Shown: piece after piece, positions 36,000-39,304 of the stretch | Position numbering within the stretch: position 1 is the first letter of the stretch | How the letters are laid out: each line of letters starts with the position of its first letter | Source: an uncultured Candidatus Saccharibacteria bacterium | Lineage (GTDB): Bacteria > Patescibacteriota > Saccharimonadia > Saccharimonadales > Saccharimonadaceae | Length of the DNA: 39,304 nt | Reading direction: 5' to 3' | Assembly: GCA_947306585.1 (NCBI GenBank) | Contig: CAMZGX010000003.1 | Location: 1 to 39,304 of the forward strand | The notes under the pieces: generated by a model | Told to the model about the DNA's origin: nothing | The model's database searches: none | The model's input: only the letters and a program-made list of their open reading frames with translations | Program-made: the position numbers and the translations under genes

Positions 36000-37082
36000 T
36001 TATTCGCCGATTTTGTTTTCGAGGTAAGCGTCAATGAAGCCTTGGATCTTGCCATCGAGGACGGCATCAGCATCAGTTTCCTCGTATTTGGTACGAGTAT
36101 CCTTTACGAGTTTGTAAGGCTGAAGGACGTAGTTACGGATTTGCTGACCCCACTTTGCGGATTCACCGGCACGAAGTTCGCCAAGTGATTCAGCTTGCTG
36201 TTCGAGTTTCATTTGAACGAGCTTAGCCTTCAAAATTTCCATAGCAGTGTCTTTGTTGGCGTGTTGACTACGTTCGTTTTGAATAGCGACAACAATGCCA
36301 GTTGGAAGATGGGTAATACGAACGGCAGAGTCGGTTGTGTTGACACCCTGACCACCGTGTCCAGATGCATGATAAACGTCGATACGAAGATCTTTTTCGT
36401 CGATTTCAATATCATTGTCGGCGTTCATAACTGGCAAAATTTCAACGAGTGAGAATGAAGTCTGACGAAGGTTGTCGGCATTGAATGGGCTAAGACGAAC
36501 GAGACGGTGGACACCGTGTTCAGACTTTAAGTTGCCGTAAGCATTAGTGCCGGAAACTTCATAAACAGCAGTTTTAATGCCGGCTTCTTCCCCGGTCTGG
36601 CGTTCAATTAATTTAGCTTGAAAATTGTTCTTTTCAAAGTAACGTAAATACATACGCTCGAGCATGCCTGCCCAGTCCATGGCTTCGGTACCACCAACAC
36701 CAGCAGTAATGCGAAGAATTGCGTCATTGCCGTCGAATTCACCAGTAAAGCGCAAAGCTTTTTTGAGCTCATCGAGTGAAGCTTCCATAGCGGTAAGTTG
36801 CATTTCAATTTCTTCTTCAAGATCTTTTTCTTGAAGCGCAATAATGTCATTTAAATCAGTGCACTGAGTTTTGAGCATTTGCCATGGATGGATTTCATCA
36901 GAAAGACGAGAGAGTTCCATGTTTTTATTTTTAGCCTCTTCAGGATTTTTCCAAATGTCAGGATTTGCGACTTCTTCTTCGAGATGAGAAAGCTTCTCGA
37001 TTTTTTGATCGAGTTTGAGCTTGTTCCAAGCATCATCTAAATTAGCCGCCAAAGTTTCGAGGCGTTTTTCATTTTCGTTCAT
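36000..37082 (-). CDS. prfB: Peptide chain release factor 2
   Basis: GVHRLVRLSPFNADNLRQTSFS (SPF), HASGHGGQGVNTTDSAVRITHLPTG (GGQ). Continuous ORF without the usual frameshift. Confidence 0.93.
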   Translation of the reverse strand: MNENEKRLETLAANLDDAWNKLKLDQKIEKLSHLEEEVANPDIWKNPEEAKNKNMELSRLSDEIHPWQMLKTQCTDLNDIIALQEKDLEEEIEMQLTAMEASLDELKKALRFTGEFDGNDAILRITAGVGGTEAMDWAGMLERMYLRYFEKNNFQAKLIERQTGEEAGIKTAVYEVSGTNAYGNLKSEHGVHRLVRLSPFNADNLRQTSFSLVEILPVMNADNDIEIDEKDLRIDVYHASGHGGQGVNTTDSAVRITHLPTGIVVAIQNERSQHANKDTAMEILKAKLVQMKLEQQAESLGELRAGESAKWGQQIRNYVLQPYKLVKDTRTKYEETDADAVLDGKIQGFIDAYLENKIGE

Positions 37083-37092
37083 ATCTCTTCAA

Positions 37093-37686
37093 TTATACCA
37101 TATAAAGATAGATGAGCGCGGCGATCGCAATAAGTGTTGCGAATGAAATTAGGCTTTTGGCTTTGAAACGATTTGGTCCGGAAATTAAAAGATAGAATAA
37201 AAGACCACCAATAATCTTAGTGCCGATTTCTGGTGTGAATTCAAAATGCTCGATGGTTTGTAAAATTTGGTTGATGCCATCGCCAGTGTAAATTGCTGGC
37301 AAGACGCTGATCGAACCGTAGCGAATAAATTGGTTGGTTGCGGAATGTCCGAGGTAAGCAGCGATGCCGGTGGCAGCGCCGAGTACTACGCCTAGTGCGG
37401 ACATTTTTGCCATTTCGTCAGTAAAAACAAAGGCTTCTTGGTTCTTAACCATGGCGGAAAGATAGTAAGTTGCGCCAGTTGCAAGTAGGGTGACAATTGC
37501 GATGATAATGGAGTCGCTTTGACGACGGCGAAGCGGCATGTTAAATGCGATCAGAAAGGCCGGAAGAAGCCAAATGATTTTAGTTTCGACTAGAAATTTC
37601 AGATTGTCTGGTAAATATTTTGCTGCGATGTGGGTCAAGAGTCCAAAGAGGATACCCACTACAATTGCCTCAAGTATTTTTCTCAT
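37093..37686 (-). CDS. Hypothetical integral membrane protein
   Basis: Several hydrophobic segments; start region identical over 27 nt to that of the 39187 gene. Confidence 0.6.
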   Translation of the reverse strand: MRKILEAIVVGILFGLLTHIAAKYLPDNLKFLVETKIIWLLPAFLIAFNMPLRRRQSDSIIIAIVTLLATGATYYLSAMVKNQEAFVFTDEMAKMSALGVVLGAATGIAAYLGHSATNQFIRYGSISVLPAIYTGDGINQILQTIEHFEFTPEIGTKIIGGLLFYLLISGPNRFKAKSLISFATLIAIAALIYLYMV

Positions 37687-37705
37687 GCTTATATTCTAGC
37701 ATAAA

Positions 37706-39187
37706 TTAGTCGTAGTAGTTGGTTTGAACGAGGCTGTCGACAGGATTATAATCGTCGGTCAGGACAATATCGCTATCTTCAAGGCTCAGCTCTACGGCTT
37801 GATCGGGTTTATACGAGTTGTTATCGGTCGCGATAACCATCCAGTTGAGATATTTATCTGAACTATAATTATTACGGTAAAGTGGAATGGTATAGACATG
37901 GTTAAAAACCGTCTTTAAAGTCTTTATTTCAGAGTGCAAGAATTTACCCTTTTCGTGGTTATCTGAGCCAAGCACGTTAGACATATAAACGCCATTTTCA
38001 TTTAAGTGGCTTTTGACAATTTTGGCAGCTTCTACGGTTGCTAATGTTCCGACTGGTACTTCACCAGAAAAAGCGTCATTTAAAATTGCATCATATTTTT
38101 TAGTAGTGTTTGACAAAAAAATTCTGCCATCCTCATTATAGAGTCCAAGCCTTTCGTTCCCGTAGTCTCGAATTAAATCATCAAGGAAAAAGTATTGTTT
38201 GGCAATCTCGGTTGATTTAGGATCAATTTCAATTACATCCATGGTCCTATCTTTGTAGTGTGAAATAAAATACTTTGGATATTGGTAGGCGGCACCGCCA
38301 ATCATAGCAGTGCTTTTTACGTCGAGAAAGTTAAACATTAAATCATATTTGGAAAGATAGGTTTGAACGAGATCGTATTTTTTATAGTCGTTTAAAAATG
38401 TAGCCGATGCATAGGCGCCACTTTGTCTATAAAACCGTACTGGTTCTCCGGCGACTATTCCCTCTTCAATGATGATGCGACCATATTCAGTATCGATGCT
38501 GATGTTCTCGGAAGCTGGATTTTTGATAACCGAGCTGAAAGAAAATATTCCAACTGCAGCAGCTATGATAGAAAACGCGACAAAAACGGCGGTAGCTTTT
38601 TTAGGACCAGTTTTAGTTTGAAATAGAATTGCTAAAGGAATAATAATGAGACCGAGTATTGAAAAGATGGTTTTGGTACCAAAGGTTGGAATAAAGAAGA
38701 AGCCGCCGAAAAAGGTGCCGAAAAGACTGCCGATCGAGATAATGGCAGTAATGCGGCCTGATTCCTTACCTTGATCGTTACTTTCACCAATTCTTTCTTT
38801 CATGATGACTGGCGTAATGGTGCCAAGGATAGTCGATGGAATGAGAAAGAAGATAATGCTGCCAACAACTGAGAGGATTTGAATACTAGTATTGGTGAGC
38901 TGAAGCGATTTTAAGATTGGCGCATCGACGAGTGGTGTAACGGTAATATAGATTGATGCAATAAGCAACAAAAGTCCGACAATGAATCTGGGGTTTTTAG
39001 CTGAAGAAATCTTTCCACCAAGTAAGTTGCCAAGGCTCATGGCGAGTAAAATAATACCAATGATTGCAGTCCATACAAAGTTACTGTTACCAAAATATGG
39101 AGACATTAAGCGGGCTGCAACGAGCTCCAAAACCATCTCGACGGCATTTAATAAAAACAGAATCGTATAGTCGGCGATTTTTCTCAT
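37706..39187 (-). CDS. Fused multi-TM/spermidine-synthase-like (SAM methyltransferase fold) protein
   Basis: TM N-terminal half; MIGGAAYQYPKYFISHYKDRTMDVIEIDPKSTEIAKQYF, NEDGRIFLSNTTKKYDAILNDAFSGEVPVGTLATVE. Confidence 0.8.
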   Translation of the reverse strand: MRKIADYTILFLLNAVEMVLELVAARLMSPYFGNSNFVWTAIIGIILLAMSLGNLLGGKISSAKNPRFIVGLLLLIASIYITVTPLVDAPILKSLQLTNTSIQILSVVGSIIFFLIPSTILGTITPVIMKERIGESNDQGKESGRITAIISIGSLFGTFFGGFFFIPTFGTKTIFSILGLIIIPLAILFQTKTGPKKATAVFVAFSIIAAAVGIFSFSSVIKNPASENISIDTEYGRIIIEEGIVAGEPVRFYRQSGAYASATFLNDYKKYDLVQTYLSKYDLMFNFLDVKSTAMIGGAAYQYPKYFISHYKDRTMDVIEIDPKSTEIAKQYFFLDDLIRDYGNERLGLYNEDGRIFLSNTTKKYDAILNDAFSGEVPVGTLATVEAAKIVKSHLNENGVYMSNVLGSDNHEKGKFLHSEIKTLKTVFNHVYTIPLYRNNYSSDKYLNWMVIATDNNSYKPDQAVELSLEDSDIVLTDDYNPVDSLVQTNYYD

Positions 39188-39206
39188 GCTTATATTCTAG
39201 CATGTC

Positions 39207-39235
39207 TTGAAAAAATAAAAAAATAGTGATAAAAT
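39207..39235 (+). promoter_or_regulatory. tRNA-Gln promoter
   Basis: TTGAAA (39207-39212), 17-nt spacer ending TGA, TAAAAT (39230-39235). Confidence 0.65.
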
Positions 39236-39245
39236 AGTTAGGTAT

Positions 39246-39304
39246 TGGACCTTCGCCAAGTGGTAAGGCAACGGGTTTTGGTCCCGTCATTCGCAGGTTC
39301 GAAT
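39246..39304 (+). tRNA. tRNA-Gln(TTG), truncated by window end
   Basis: TGGACCTTCGCCAAGTGGTAAGGCAACGGGTTTTGGTCCCGTCATTCGCAGGTTCGAAT: D-arm, anticodon stem-loop GGGTTTTGGTCCC, T-loop GGTTCGAAT. Confidence 0.9.

Noticed and set aside
36000-37082. Programmed frameshift or recoded UGA linked to prfB
   Set aside because: prfB is one continuous ORF, and TGA is used as a normal stop (e.g. FISUMP paralog 1), consistent with the standard bacterial code rather than a Gracilibacteria-like UGA reassignment.
1-39304. Reverse transcriptase, CRISPR array, transposase or prophage genes
   Set aside because: No listed ORF shows RT YxDD context, Cas, DDE/tyrosine recombinase or phage structural motifs, and no regularly spaced direct repeats were seen.

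Overview
This 39.3 kb window is gene-dense, mostly minus-strand, moderately AT-rich bacterial DNA. Its gene content (three FISUMP surface-protein paralogs, ComEC, FtsEX/CHAP, a divergent DegV-like protein, RimK/RimB, many small membrane proteins) resembles Candidatus Saccharibacteria/TM7; that taxonomic call is inference. Recognisable genes: P-type ATPase C-terminus (cut by the left edge), two GT4 glycosyltransferases, a tandem DUF2207 protein, ldh, xth, smpB, a UvrD-type helicase-nuclease, gpsA, a TrmA/RumA-type methyltransferase, three FISUMP proteins, comEC, a rimK-like gene with a RimB-like protease, dnaJ with a perfect CIRCE operator, ackA, an ABC exporter, dinB, an S41 protease, a CHAP hydrolase, ftsX, ftsE, prfB, a spermidine-synthase-like membrane protein and a truncated tRNA-Gln(TTG). 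Main observations: (1) at least ten start codons lie exactly 6 nt after a -10 hexamer, most with an extended TGn, implying widespread leaderless mRNAs and correcting several ORF starts; (2) the 3' end of the middle FISUMP gene is about 63% GC, adenine-poor and rich in NNC codons, like a diversity-generating-retroelement variable region, and a displaced FISUMP C-terminal tail lies just downstream; (3) a promoter-hairpin-terminator locus at about 11.08-11.27 kb looks like an uncharacterised small RNA. No reverse transcriptase, CRISPR array or transposase was seen. All family calls come from reading motifs; no database search was run.
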